Source of the DNA: Candidatus Hydrogenedentota bacterium
GTDB taxonomy: Bacteria; Hydrogenedentota; Hydrogenedentia; Hydrogenedentales; SLHB01
Length of the DNA stretch: 63,686 nt
Reading direction: 5' to 3'
Assembly (NCBI GenBank): GCA_016215105.1
Contig: JACRLJ010000118.1
Location: 9,042-72,727 of the forward strand
Numbering within the stretch: the stretch's first letter is position 1; the number at the start of each line of letters is the position of its first letter. Below the pieces are notes generated by a model. It was not told where the DNA came from and searched no databases. It was given only the letters and a program-made list of their open reading frames with translations. The position numbers and the translations under genes were made by a program. Shown one piece after another: positions 17,662-26,489 of this stretch.

Positions 17662-18891
17662 TTAGAGACCGTATTCGGCGGGGATGAACTTTTCTGCGTA
17701 GAGCGCGGTGTAGTGCGCGGCGCGGGAGTCGCCTAGGGCGAAGTATTCGTCGAGGATGGCGCGGGCGATGCGGAAGCAGGATGCGGGCGCCAGTACCAGC
17801 GCTTCGGCGCTCGTGTGAACGTCGGACTCGCTGAGAAGATTGCGCAACATGAGCGCGGACCCGCTTCGAGTGGCCTGATTCATGAGTTTGCAGTCGTACC
17901 AAAGGTTCTCGAGGCTGACCTCCGGCGTGTACCCGCCGAACAATTGCGCATAAGGAACCGACTCGTTACTCCAGAGATCGCAGCAGGACATGGCCACGTT
18001 ACCGATTGGGCTGGTATGGGCGCATGCGGCCGATTTGCCTTCCATGGAGATGGGGATGCCCGCGATGGCCTTCAGGATTGGGCCTTCATACGCGCAATCC
18101 TTGTCCGGACCCGTCGCGCCACATTCGAGGGCGACCAGCGACCGGGCGGCGCCCACCGCGCGCACCACGGCAGCCAGCACGGTTGGCACCATGTGTTTGT
18201 GCGCCAATTGCATCGCCGTGTTGGCGAAACCGCACGCGGCGTCACCGCCCGCGACCTTGCCGTGACGGCCGCAAATGTCCACGATACGCCGCCAGAGAAA
18301 GGCCATATCGTTCGATGCCAGCGTCCCCATCGCGAAGACGATATCGCCCGCGTTGCATTGGAGCAACGCCGAATCGTTGACTTCCTTGCCCCCGGTGCTT
18401 TCGATTGAAAGAATGTCTGAATAGGGGGCGCACCGCTCGAAGCTCTCGAACATGAGTTCGGTTTCGGCGCTGGTACGGTTGCGCGGCGGCCGGACACGGT
18501 CGCGGATATCGGCGACCGTAGTGCGCAAGGCGGAATGCACGCCCTTGGCCTCGAATTCGCCCATGACTTCGCGCGTGGCCCGGACGACTTTCTCACCCCA
18601 TTCCGGATTCAGCGTAAGCTCGAATACGAGCTCGATTTCGATGATTAGCGCGGGAACTCCCAAATCAAGCGCGCGTTGCAGCGTGCCGGCCGCCATGGTG
18701 CGATACAGCGTGACGACCTGCTCGAGTGTTTCCGCGCTGACTTCGCTGCCGTACGGAAGGATGTAGTTCACTTCCGGCATCGTTTGGCCTCCCCCGATGA
18801 CTATATGGGGGGTGAGCCTGACAGGCTTGGGGCAGGTCCCGAACAGCAAGTCGTCTTCGTGTTCGATTGCCAGCGTGGTGAAGGACTTCAT
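17662..18891 (-). CDS. mtaB: Methanol:corrinoid methyltransferase MtaB
   Basis: 409 residues. Matches MtaB along its length: IGGGQTMPEVNYILP, NPEWGEKVVRATREVM, ALRTTVADIRD, SIESTGGKEV, GGDAACGFANTAMQLA, CGATGPDKDCAYEGPILKAI, GIPISMEGKSAACAHTSP and SCCDLWSNESV. With the ATG at 18891, Glu164 and Cys220 fall exactly on the zinc-ligand numbering known for Methanosarcina MtaB, and Cys266 corresponds to Cys269 there. The enzyme moves the methyl group of methanol to the cobalt of MtaC. It is the last gene of a minus-strand set UroD-UroD-MtaC-MtaB. A homologue acting on another methyl donor cannot be excluded. Two upstream in-frame starts lack a ribosome-binding site. Confidence 0.85.
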   Translation of the reverse strand: MKSFTTLAIEHEDDLLFGTCPKPVRLTPHIVIGGGQTMPEVNYILPYGSEVSAETLEQVVTLYRTMAAGTLQRALDLGVPALIIEIELVFELTLNPEWGEKVVRATREVMGEFEAKGVHSALRTTVADIRDRVRPPRNRTSAETELMFESFERCAPYSDILSIESTGGKEVNDSALLQCNAGDIVFAMGTLASNDMAFLWRRIVDICGRHGKVAGGDAACGFANTAMQLAHKHMVPTVLAAVVRAVGAARSLVALECGATGPDKDCAYEGPILKAIAGIPISMEGKSAACAHTSPIGNVAMSCCDLWSNESVPYAQLFGGYTPEVSLENLWYDCKLMNQATRSGSALMLRNLLSESDVHTSAEALVLAPASCFRIARAILDEYFALGDSRAAHYTALYAEKFIPAEYGL

Positions 18892-19026
18892 AGGCCGTTT
18901 TCGCATCCAATCTACCTGCGGGTCATCCCGCAGGCGTGACAACGCGCGTTCACTTGGTCTACGTGCCAGGGCCTTCGCATGCGTCCCGGCGCGGACAGCC
19001 GCTGTCCGCGCCTTGCGTCGCGCGCG

Positions 19027-19695
19027 TTACGCGTAGACGGTGGACAGGTAATCCAGCGCGCCTTGCGGGTCTGGCGAATACGAATCGGCGCCGATCTTCC
19101 GGCAGAACTCTTCCGTCAACGGGGCGCCGCCCACGAGAATCTTCGTGCTGGGGCATTTCTCTTTGATGAGTTTGACGGTCTTCTCCATGTTGACCATGGT
19201 CATGGTCAAGAGCGCGCTCAGCCCGACGGCGCAGCCAGGATGTTCTTCAACCGCTTTCATGAACTTCTCGGGAGATACGTCCACGCCCAAATCGATGACT
19301 TCGAATCCGCCGCCTTCCATGACCATGCTGACAAGATTCTTGCCGATGTCATGCAAGTCGCCCTGAACCGTTCCCACCACAAACGTGCCCCGGTGCTTGG
19401 CTTCACCGGACTCGAAGTAAGGCTTCAGGTGTTTCATGGCGGCGGTCATCGCTTTCGCGGCCATCAACAGATCAGGAACAAACACTTCGTTGCGGCTGAA
19501 TTTTCCGCCGACTTTTCCCATGCCGATCATAAGGCCCTTGGTGAGAATGTCGTTCGCGGGCACCTTGTCCGCCAGAGCCTGCGCCGTCAGTTCGTCCGCG
19601 CCGTCTTGACCCTTGAGATCCGGCGGGTATGGCGACGTCTTGTTTACTTTGCCCCGCTCTACACACATCGCGATAGTCTCGACAATACTGCTCAT
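19027..19695 (-). CDS. mtaC: Methyltransferase corrinoid protein (MtaC-like)
   Basis: 222 residues: an N-terminal helical cap (about 1-95, ANDILTKGLMIGMGKVGGKF) and a B12-binding Rossmann domain with GDLHDIGKNLV (cobalt-ligand His115), GLSALLTMT and ILVGGAPLT. It carries the methyl group between MtaB and a UroD-type methyltransferase. The ATG is preceded by AAAGGAGGA. It lies 30 bases downstream of a UroD-family gene and 135 bases upstream of mtaB, in line with one transcription unit. Confidence 0.92.
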   Translation of the reverse strand: MSSIVETIAMCVERGKVNKTSPYPPDLKGQDGADELTAQALADKVPANDILTKGLMIGMGKVGGKFSRNEVFVPDLLMAAKAMTAAMKHLKPYFESGEAKHRGTFVVGTVQGDLHDIGKNLVSMVMEGGGFEVIDLGVDVSPEKFMKAVEEHPGCAVGLSALLTMTMVNMEKTVKLIKEKCPSTKILVGGAPLTEEFCRKIGADSYSPDPQGALDYLSTVYA

Positions 19696-19725
19696 GCGTC
19701 CTCCTTTCGGAAACCGGCAATTCGG

Positions 19726-20811
19726 TTACCGGTAGTTTCCCAACTCCATTCCACGTTGGACAAAGTACCTATAGCTCTCGTAATCCACCTGATCCGGTAT
19801 CGAATGGTCCGAATGCAGGACGTATCCAAAATTTCGTTTGACCTCGGGAATCTTCGCTGTCAACTCGCGGTTTATCGTGGCACGGTCGTTCGTATAGAGC
19901 ACCCGCACATCCATTCCGCCCATGAAAGACAAACGATCTCCGAAATCACGAAACAAGCCTAGCAGATCCATCCCCGCCTTCACTTCAATTACCTGAAGGC
20001 AATCCACGCCGGCCTCGATGATACCCGGCACGAGCGGCGCGACATACCCGCACGAGTGCATGATAACTGGCAGACCCTTGGCCCGTGCATAGTCGACCGT
20101 CCGGCGATGCGACGGCTGTATTATCTCACGATACATATCCAAAGATACAAATGGACGTTCCTTGAACCCCATGTCCTCGTAGAACCACACGCCATCGGGG
20201 TACCCTTCTTCCGAAAACAGGATGTCCATGAGATCCAGCGTGAGCTGAGTGTACGTATTTGTCATGTCTTTGATCCAGTCGGGATCCACCAGCATTCCCG
20301 TCAACATATGCTGATGGCCGCACACCGGATGCATCAACTCGAACACGTTTACCCCGGACCATGCAAAGAAGCGCTGGGCGTCCGCGGCGCGGCGCCGGGC
20401 CTCGCGGTAGGCCTCAAAGTTGATGCGGGCCCGATCCGGGGTCAGAAATGGCTTGATGTGTTCTTCCCAAGCGGCACGGTCCTGAACGAGAAAATCCACA
20501 TGCTCCGGTGTTGCATCGTGCAGCTTGTGCCGGCGCAGCAGCGCCCCGTTACCGTCCCGCACCAACTGTGTTTCGTCGGTCTCCTCGACGACCTCCGGGG
20601 TGAAATTGAGGCGCGCGACGAGATTAAACGGCCAGCACAACTGCAGGTCGTATCCAAAATGGTCTTCCATACTCTCGCCGGGTTGAATATGACCCTCGGC
20701 GACCCATTTCTTTTGGGTGTCGCCCCAAAAATGCTCGAACACCCCGATGCGGTCCACGGGCTGCCGCTTCAGGATGTTTTGAATTCGCTCGACTCCAGTC
20801 ATCTCGGACAT
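19726..20811 (-). CDS. UroD-family methyltransferase with HxC zinc motif (MtaA-like)
   Basis: 361 residues. The start at 20811 lies seven bases after the stop of the preceding gene; a longer open frame overlapping that gene is not used. It begins SEMTGVERIQNILKRQPVDRIGVFEHFWGD as in UROD/MtaA proteins. MHSCG (His252, Cys254) matches the first two zinc ligands of methylcobamide:CoM methyltransferases; it is the only UroD paralogue in this window that keeps them. The third Cys ligand is not obvious near the C-terminus (LHSDHSIPDQVDYE). Likely role: accepts the methyl group from the corrinoid protein and passes it to a thiol or to tetrahydrofolate. Bacterial acceptors differ, so the final acceptor is open. 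Confidence 0.8.
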   Translation of the reverse strand: MSEMTGVERIQNILKRQPVDRIGVFEHFWGDTQKKWVAEGHIQPGESMEDHFGYDLQLCWPFNLVARLNFTPEVVEETDETQLVRDGNGALLRRHKLHDATPEHVDFLVQDRAAWEEHIKPFLTPDRARINFEAYREARRRAADAQRFFAWSGVNVFELMHPVCGHQHMLTGMLVDPDWIKDMTNTYTQLTLDLMDILFSEEGYPDGVWFYEDMGFKERPFVSLDMYREIIQPSHRRTVDYARAKGLPVIMHSCGYVAPLVPGIIEAGVDCLQVIEVKAGMDLLGLFRDFGDRLSFMGGMDVRVLYTNDRATINRELTAKIPEVKRNFGYVLHSDHSIPDQVDYESYRYFVQRGMELGNYR

Positions 20812-20818
20812 GTGCGCC

Positions 20819-21955
20819 TCAGTATTTCGGTTCGCCGCCCACGTTGAACAATTCCCGTTTGCGGTCAAGGTAGTGAAGATAGTTTTCGAGGGAAACATCG
20901 GCCGGGACACGATGGTCCATGCCGGGGATGAATCCGCCTTGCTCGACATACGGACGCAACCGCTCGAGCTCCCGATCAGTGGCTTCTTTCGATTCCGACA
21001 CGAGGCGCTTGTCGACTCCGCCCCAGAGTTTGATGCGGCGGCCATATTTCTCGCGCAATGCGCACGGATCGGAGCCGCCATGGACCTCAACCGGGAACAT
21101 GGTCGTCAATCCATTGTCCAGAAACGTGTCCACGATGGGATTGATGTTTCCGTCTGTATCCGTCGTGTAGACACAGCAGCCGTGCGCTGTGAGGAGGTTG
21201 GCGATGCGGCGATACCACGGACCCGCAACGTCGCGGAATACTTCCGGGCTTACGATGGGGCCCATGTTGAAGCAGATGTCTTCCCAACCCATGGCAAAGT
21301 CCGCCTGGACTCGCGGCAGCGCCCGCGCCAACACGGTCACGATGCAGTTGCCGAACGTGTCGATGATTTCCCGGAACAGTTCCGGGTCTTCATACGGAAG
21401 CACGGCGATGTGTTCGAATCCGATGAGATTGCGCGCGATGCCTACGACACTGCCCGCGAAGACACCGATGGCGTCATGTTCATGATTGGCCTTGATGGAC
21501 GCCAGAGACTCCTCGAACGCGGTCCAGCGGCGCTCATCCGCCGGGTCCAGAGCCGCCTTAAACGGTTCCCACGACTTGCGGTCCTTTACGGGGTACTCCA
21601 GATAGTGGGGGATAGAGCGATCACCGTGTTTGTTGATTTCGGCCACGCACCCATACTCGTCGCGGTAGATAATGTGCTCGTCGTTTTCTTCCAAGACGGT
21701 GTGTTTGTACAAGGGCATTGGGCTGCAGTTCGTATTGACGGCGGGCCAGCTCTCGATACCGAAGTAATCGTACGCCGTCGCCTCGTTCACCACGTACTCA
21801 GGCAGGCCCTGTTCACGCCAAACTTCCAGCGTGCGGTCCCAGTATCCGAACTCGAAATTGGGCGGTTGAGCGACTTCCTGGAAGAACATGGTCCGCCGGA
21901 ACCGCTCTTTCAGGGTGAGCCCATCGGGCGATTCAACATGCGAGCCCGTCACCAT
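20819..21955 (-). CDS. UroD-family protein lacking the HxC zinc motif
   Basis: 378 residues from an ATG at 21955; a GTG 24 bases upstream is an alternative because neither start has a strong ribosome-binding site. The fold signature is present (LKERFRRTMFFQ, MGWEDICFNMGPIVSPEVF, GRRIKLWGGVDKR), but the position of the zinc HxC reads TTDTDGNI (about residue 263), so zinc-thiol chemistry is unlikely. First gene of the minus-strand methyltransferase set; it ends seven bases before the next UroD-family gene. The role could be a demethylase-like, substrate-binding or regulatory paralogue. Confidence 0.8.
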   Translation of the reverse strand: MVTGSHVESPDGLTLKERFRRTMFFQEVAQPPNFEFGYWDRTLEVWREQGLPEYVVNEATAYDYFGIESWPAVNTNCSPMPLYKHTVLEENDEHIIYRDEYGCVAEINKHGDRSIPHYLEYPVKDRKSWEPFKAALDPADERRWTAFEESLASIKANHEHDAIGVFAGSVVGIARNLIGFEHIAVLPYEDPELFREIIDTFGNCIVTVLARALPRVQADFAMGWEDICFNMGPIVSPEVFRDVAGPWYRRIANLLTAHGCCVYTTDTDGNINPIVDTFLDNGLTTMFPVEVHGGSDPCALREKYGRRIKLWGGVDKRLVSESKEATDRELERLRPYVEQGGFIPGMDHRVPADVSLENYLHYLDRKRELFNVGGEPKY

Positions 21956-22214
21956 GGGCGACGGCTTGATACTCACACGAGCTTCGCAACCCTCTACGCC
22001 GCTGGCGGATAAGATGCTCGTCCTGTTTCGCCGCAAAAACCTACCGAACCGCAACAGTAGACACAAGTTACATGCCAACGCACGGACACGAAGCCGGGTT
22101 GCGTTATCTGTCTCACTTGCACTAGCTTATGGCGTGATTTCGAGACTGTGCAGGTCCCCGGCGCTTCAAACCCGCCAGTACTGACTAGGACATAAGTGTT
22201 AGGTGATGTTACGT
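21956..22214. other. Divergent promoter region of the two methyltransferase transcripts
   Basis: About 260 bases between divergent UroD-family genes. On the minus strand TGGCATG-N4-TTGT (22063-22077) resembles a sigma-54 promoter, but its -12 GC is GT, so it is recorded only as weak. No cobalamin riboswitch hallmark was seen. No supported coding frame. Confidence 0.3.
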
Positions 22215-22276
22215 ACCGCCAAGCCGAGTGTCCGATCAATCCGAATCTGGCACGGGGATTGATTGCTCCTGGCGGT
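22215..22276 (+). promoter_or_regulatory. Nested inverted repeats in the leader of a UroD-family gene
   Basis: An outer stem ACCGCCA (22215-22221)/TGGCGGT (22270-22276) encloses a perfect inner stem ATCAATCC (22235-22242)/GGATTGAT (22256-22263). The structure ends 39 bases before the GTG start. It also covers TGGCACG-N4-TTGA (22248-22262), a sigma-54-like sequence that misses only the C of the -12 GC. It could be a structured leader or an operator. Confidence 0.45.
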
Positions 22277-22315
22277 GTGGTCCGGGATGCGGATAGGCAG
22301 ATAGGATGACGAATC

Positions 22316-23344
22316 GTGACCCCTCGTGAACGCGTGATCAAGACCCTTACGTTCAGCAATCCTGACCGCGTGCCGTACGATCTCTGGGCCCTGGCCGGGG
22401 TTGGCATGTTCCGCAAGGACGAACTCGAGGAGATGCGCCGCAGGTTTCCCGCCGACATGTGCGGTCCTGCGGTCAAGTATGGGGTGTCAGAGCGGGCCAA
22501 AGGCACGTCCACGCCTACTGTATTGAGTGAACCGTACTACGATGAATGGGGATGTGGCTGGACGTTGGCCGAGATCGGGGTATGTGGCGAAGTCAAGGAT
22601 CCGCCGCTGGCCGACTGGGGCAGCTTGGCTAAATTCACCGCGCCTTGGGAAGTGCTTAACGACGCCGATTTCAGCATGACCAACGGGAGCTGCGCGGACC
22701 GGACGAAATTCTATAAGGCTGGGACCGGCGTGCGTCCTTTTGAACGCATGCAGTTCTTGCGCGGGTCAGAGAATCTCTTCCTTGACTTAGCCTACCAACC
22801 TAGCGAGCTGTTTCAATTGCGCGATATCGTGCATGAGTATTTCGTCAAGGAAATCGAGCTTTGGGCCAGTACCGACGTGGATGCGGTAGGTTTTATGGAC
22901 GACTGGGGCGCCCAGAACAGTCTTCTTATCTCGCCGGACCTTTGGCGGTCCTTCTACAAGCCCCTCTACAAGGACTACTGTGACATCCTGAAGAAGGCGG
23001 GAAAGTACATTTTCTTTCACTCCGACGGCCATATTCGTGCGATCATCCCGGACTTGATTGAACTTGGTGTGGACGCCGTGAATTCTCAGCTCTTCTGCAT
23101 GGACATCGAGGAAATTGGCCGGGAATTCAAGGGGAAAATCACATTTTGGGGTGAGATCTGCCGGCAAAACATCCTGCCGTTTGGGTCGGTCGAGGACGTT
23201 CGGGCCGCAGTACGCCGTGTGCGCCGGGCTTTGGACGATGGCCGCGGAGGTGTTATGGCCCAGTGCGAATGGGGTATCCGTGACCCCCGCGAGAATATCG
23301 CGGCGGTGTTCGAGACGTGGTCCGAGCCACGTTCCGGACCGTAG
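22316..23344 (+). CDS. UroD-family methyltransferase-like protein
   Basis: 342 residues from a GTG; AGGA lies about nine bases upstream and an overlapping ATG frame stops at once. N-terminus PRERVIKTLTFSNPDRVPYDLW is typical of the UROD/MtaA family. The metal-motif position is HSDG (His235, Asp237 in place of Cys), and a later VMAQCEWGIRDPRENI could give a Cys ligand. It is divergent from the methyltransferase operon and sits upstream of the hydrogenase genes. The family suggests methyl transfer to or from a corrinoid, but the changed ligand leaves the reaction open. Confidence 0.8.
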   Translation: MTPRERVIKTLTFSNPDRVPYDLWALAGVGMFRKDELEEMRRRFPADMCGPAVKYGVSERAKGTSTPTVLSEPYYDEWGCGWTLAEIGVCGEVKDPPLADWGSLAKFTAPWEVLNDADFSMTNGSCADRTKFYKAGTGVRPFERMQFLRGSENLFLDLAYQPSELFQLRDIVHEYFVKEIELWASTDVDAVGFMDDWGAQNSLLISPDLWRSFYKPLYKDYCDILKKAGKYIFFHSDGHIRAIIPDLIELGVDAVNSQLFCMDIEEIGREFKGKITFWGEICRQNILPFGSVEDVRAAVRRVRRALDDGRGGVMAQCEWGIRDPRENIAAVFETWSEPRSGP

Positions 23345-23691
23345 GGCCTCGTGTCCCCGTCCTGGACCTTTTCGACGCCTCTCGGACACATTTGCGCATG
23401 ACAAATCTGCGCGGAATGACAGTCTAGGCTTCCCGACATGGTGCCATCTGCCCATCCTTGCGTCACAACGTGCTGCAATACGGCGAGTTACTTTCCCGTG
23501 GGCGTGAAACTATCTGGTGGCATGCTTCATGCGCGATCTGGGGCAACTGGACGATAGTCGAGTCGTCGGGTTGTCAAACGCGAGTGAACGGGGAAAACGG
23601 CTGGTTCGGCTCACACCTGCCCAGCGGGTACAGTTAAGGCCGCACGATCGAGTGGCTTCGATCGGCGCGCGACGCGAAAGGGAGGTCCCAG
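23345..23691. other. Intergenic region upstream of the hydrogenase operon
   Basis: About 350 bases with no supported coding frame. It holds the sigma-54-like sequence listed separately at 23518-23532 and the GGGAGG ribosome-binding site of the next gene. Composition is like the flanks. Confidence 0.3.
23518..23532 (+). promoter_or_regulatory. Sigma-54-like promoter candidate upstream of hydrogenase operon
   Basis: TGGCATGCTTCATGC has the GG-N10-GC spacing and differs from the consensus TGGCACG-N4-TTGC at two core positions. It lies about 160 bases before the TTG start of the first gene. The candidate in front of pta has nearly the same sequence (GGCATGCTTTCTGC). Sigma-54 control of hydrogenase genes is known in other bacteria (for example Ralstonia hox). 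Confidence 0.35.
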
Positions 23692-24153
23692 TTGGAGAGT
23701 CTCGAATCCCTCCTCGTTGCGCACCCCTTGCTGGCGGGCATGGACGCGCGGCATATCGCCCGCATAGCCGAGTGCGCCAGCCACGCGACCTTTGCCTCAA
23801 ATCAACATCTCTTTCGGGCGGGCGAAAACGCCGACGTGTGCTATCTCATCCGTCACGGCCATGTGTCCGTCGAGATTTATGACGCGCAGCGCGGGCCTAT
23901 CACAGTCCAGACTCTCGGGGAACCGAGCGCGCTCGGCTGGTCCTGGCTCATTCCTCCCTACAAATGGTGTTTCGACGCGCGCGCGATCGAGTTGACCCGA
24001 GTCATTTCTCTCAACACGGCCCGTCTACGAGTCCTGTGCGAGCAAGACCACGACTTGGGATATGAATTACTTCAGCGTTTTGCGCAGGTCATCGCCGAAC
24101 GTTTGCACGCGGCGCGATTTCAATTGCTTGATATCTACGGAGAACGCGCATGA
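23692..24153 (+). CDS. Cyclic-nucleotide-binding-domain protein without DNA-binding domain
   Basis: 153 residues. TTG start with GGGAGG six to seven bases upstream. One Crp/Fnr-type cNMP-binding domain covers most of the protein (HPLLAGMDARHIARIAECAS, LFRAGENADVCYLIRHGHVSVEI, LGEPSALGWSWLIPPYKW, RVISLNTARLRVLCEQDHDLGYELLQR). The chain ends right after the dimerisation helix, so the HTH domain of Crp/Fnr regulators is missing. It probably senses a ligand and acts on a partner protein. Position directly before hoxE suggests a role in hydrogenase activity or redox control; similar one-domain proteins occur next to hydrogenase genes in other bacteria. Confidence 0.8.
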   Translation: MESLESLLVAHPLLAGMDARHIARIAECASHATFASNQHLFRAGENADVCYLIRHGHVSVEIYDAQRGPITVQTLGEPSALGWSWLIPPYKWCFDARAIELTRVISLNTARLRVLCEQDHDLGYELLQRFAQVIAERLHAARFQLLDIYGERA

Positions 24154-24345
24154 AACGGGAAGATCCAGTTTTGTGCGGTGCGCCGCCTCGATCGATACGC
24201 CGGCGCGCGGCCGGGCGTGACCGGATTGCTGGAGCGTTCTTGCGGGTTTTCGTGAAGTACAATCGCGGGCGCTGGGGCGCCTGCGTGAACATAGAGGCTC
24301 GCGCGCGCGGCCTTCGCCGGGCGTTGCGGGCGAAAGGAGTTGGGC

Positions 24346-24849
24346 ATGCTGAGTTACTTGTTGAAGCAGCCTCCCGCGCCTCCGTCTGGGGACAAGCGTT
24401 GGAAGCTGGTCGGCGCGACCATGCGCCGGTATGGGTATGAATCGTATGCGCTGATCGAAACAATGCACGCTGTCCAAGAAGCGTTCGGCTTCCTGGACGA
24501 AGAGGCGCTTCGTTTTGTCGCGGCCTCATTGCGGGTTCCACTAAGCCGTGTGTATGGCGTGGCGACCTTTTACCACTATTTCACGCTGAAACCGCAAGGC
24601 CGTCATACGTGCGTGCTGTGTACCGGCACCGCATGCTACATCAAGGGGTCCTCCAAGAATCTCGCCGCCGTCGAGGACAAGTACAAGATCAAACCGGGCG
24701 ACACCACCAAAGACGATAATCTCTCCTTGTTGACGGCGCGGTGCCTGGGATCGTGCGGCTTGGCGCCTGCCGGCGTATTTGACGGAGAGGTCGTGGCCAA
24801 GCTCACACCCGATTTGGTGATGGGGCGGATTGCGAGGTGGATGCCATGA
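24346..24849 (+). CDS. hoxE: NAD-linked [NiFe] hydrogenase diaphorase subunit HoxE (NuoE-like)
   Basis: 167 residues. The ATG at 24346 follows AAAGGAG by seven bases. NuoE/HoxE fold with a thioredoxin-like [2Fe-2S] site: [10 protein letters not shown] and [14 protein letters not shown] supply the four cysteines. [22 protein letters not shown] is the usual helix-strand linker before them. It passes electrons between HoxF and other clusters. Its stop overlaps the hoxF ATG (ATGA). Confidence 0.93.
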   Translation: MLSYLLKQPPAPPSGDKRWKLVGATMRRYGYESYALIETMHAVQEAFGFLDEEALRFVAASLRVPLSRVYGVATFYHYFTLKPQGRHTCVLCTGTACYIKGSSKNLAAVEDKYKIKPGDTTKDDNLSLLTARCLGSCGLAPAGVFDGEVVAKLTPDLVMGRIARWMP

Positions 24850-26489
24850 CGCCTGAAGAACTCAACAAGCTCGCCGCAACTACGCGCAAACACCAACAGC
24901 AGTTCGCGCACCAGATCAATGTATGCGTCGGGACCGGATGCCAGTCGTCGGGCAGCGCGGCCGTACTCGAGGCGCTGACGGGCGAAGTGAAGAAGACCGG
25001 GGCGCAGAGTTCCTGCCTTGTCCGCGGTTCGGGATGCCGCGGGATGTGCGCCAGCGGGCCGCTGTTGTCGGTGGACCCCGAAGGCGTCCTCTACGGGCCC
25101 GTTACGGTCGAGGATGCGCCCGACCTCGTTCGCAGTCTGAGTGAGGGGAAACTCACGCGTCTCGTATGCGAATCGGACTCGCCGTTCTTCACGCGGCAAT
25201 GCCGTGTTGTGCTGGAGAATGCGGGACGGATTGACCCGGAACGGATTCAAGACTACATCGCAATGGAAGGCTACTCCGCGCTGGCGCGCGTTGTTACTGA
25301 GATGAGCCCTGGTGAAGTGCTCGAGGAGATTACGCGCAGCGGACTTCGCGGCCGCGGTGGCGCGGGATACCCGACGGGGTTGAAATGGAGTACGGTCGCC
25401 AAGGCCCGCTCGGAACAGAAGTACGTAATCTGCAATGGGGATGAAGGTGATCCGGGCGCCTTCATGGACCGCAGCGTAATGGAGGATGACCCCCACCGGA
25501 TTATCGAGGGCATGGCCATTGCCGCCTACGCCGTAGGCGCCAAGCAAGGCTATATCTACGTCCGCGCTGAATATCCGTTGGCCATCAAGCGTTTGAAGAA
25601 CGCCCTGGCCCAAGCCAAACGGGACGGATTTCTTGGTGACGGCATCTGCGGCAGTTCGTTCAGCTTTACCGTAGATCTGCGTCTGGGCGCCGGGGCCTTC
25701 GTATGCGGCGAAGAGACCGCGTTAATCGCCTCGGTGGAAGGCCGGCGCGGGATGCCGCGCCCGCGTCCGCCGTATCCCGCGGTAGCCGGACTCTGGGGCA
25801 AGCCGACACTCATCAACAATGTCGAAACGTTCGGAAACATCCAAAGCATCATCCGCAAAGGCGCCGATTGGTTTGCCACGATTGGCACCGAGCGGAGCAA
25901 GGGCACCAAAGTATTCGCGTTGACCGGCCGGGTAGCCAACTCCGGACTCATTGAAGTCCCAATGGGAATCACGCTGCGCGAAATAGTTTACGAAATTGGC
26001 GGGGGCATCCCGGAAGGACGCCGCTGCAAAGGCGTTCAGACCGGCGGGCCATCGGGCGGATGTATACCCGAAGCGCTGCTGGATAGACCCGTGGATTACG
26101 AGTCGCTTGCGGAGTTGGGTTCCATCATGGGCTCGGGAGGAATGATTGTTATCGACGAGACCTCCTGCATGGTGGATGTCGCCAAATACTTCATGGAATT
26201 CTGCATGACCGAGTCCTGCGGAAAGTGTGTGCCGTGCCGGACTGGCACGTCGCAGATGCACGATCTGCTGCACAAGATCACGGAAGGCGAGGCGAGCCTC
26301 GATGATCTGGACTTGCTCCAAGAGCTCTGCGAGGTGGTTCGAAACACCAGCCTGTGCGGCCTGGGACAGTCCGCCCCCAATCCGGTGCTCAGTACCTTGC
26401 GCTATTTCAAGGACGAATATATGGCTCATATTGTGGATAAACAGTGCCCGGCGGGCGTGTGTCAGATGCGGCACGCCGTGGAGGTATGA
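24846..26489 (+). CDS. hoxF: Hydrogenase diaphorase subunit HoxF (NuoF-like, FMN and NAD binding)
   Basis: 547 residues. An N-terminal thioredoxin-like domain has its own [2Fe-2S] cysteines ([10 protein letters not shown] and [12 protein letters not shown]). Then the NADH/FMN module: [30 protein letters not shown] and [14 protein letters not shown]. The C-terminal [4Fe-4S] motif is [12 protein letters not shown] with a distal Cys in [11 protein letters not shown]. It oxidises or reduces NAD(P)(H). Start at the ATG overlapping the hoxE stop; a GTG nine bases upstream is possible. Confidence 0.95.
   Translation: MTPEELNKLAATTRKHQQQFAHQINVCVGTGCQSSGSAAVLEALTGEVKKTGAQSSCLVRGSGCRGMCASGPLLSVDPEGVLYGPVTVEDAPDLVRSLSEGKLTRLVCESDSPFFTRQCRVVLENAGRIDPERIQDYIAMEGYSALARVVTEMSPGEVLEEITRSGLRGRGGAGYPTGLKWSTVAKARSEQKYVICNGDEGDPGAFMDRSVMEDDPHRIIEGMAIAAYAVGAKQGYIYVRAEYPLAIKRLKNALAQAKRDGFLGDGICGSSFSFTVDLRLGAGAFVCGEETALIASVEGRRGMPRPRPPYPAVAGLWGKPTLINNVETFGNIQSIIRKGADWFATIGTERSKGTKVFALTGRVANSGLIEVPMGITLREIVYEIGGGIPEGRRCKGVQTGGPSGGCIPEALLDRPVDYESLAELGSIMGSGGMIVIDETSCMVDVAKYFMEFCMTESCGKCVPCRTGTSQMHDLLHKITEGEASLDDLDLLQELCEVVRNTSLCGLGQSAPNPVLSTLRYFKDEYMAHIVDKQCPAGVCQMRHAVEV

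Noticed and set aside
20812-21090. 93-residue N-terminal extension of the UroD-family protein ending at 19726
   Set aside because: It overlaps the upstream UroD-family gene in another frame and has a Ser/Arg-rich shadow character; the start seven bases after the previous stop fits the family.
22063-22077. Minus-strand sigma-54-like sequence upstream of the mta operon
   Set aside because: The -12 GC is GT and the -24 has one mismatch; by itself too weak to list as a promoter.
24150-24440. 96-residue frame between the cNMP protein and hoxE
   Set aside because: Arg-rich translation that overlaps hoxE in another frame; no supporting ribosome-binding site.
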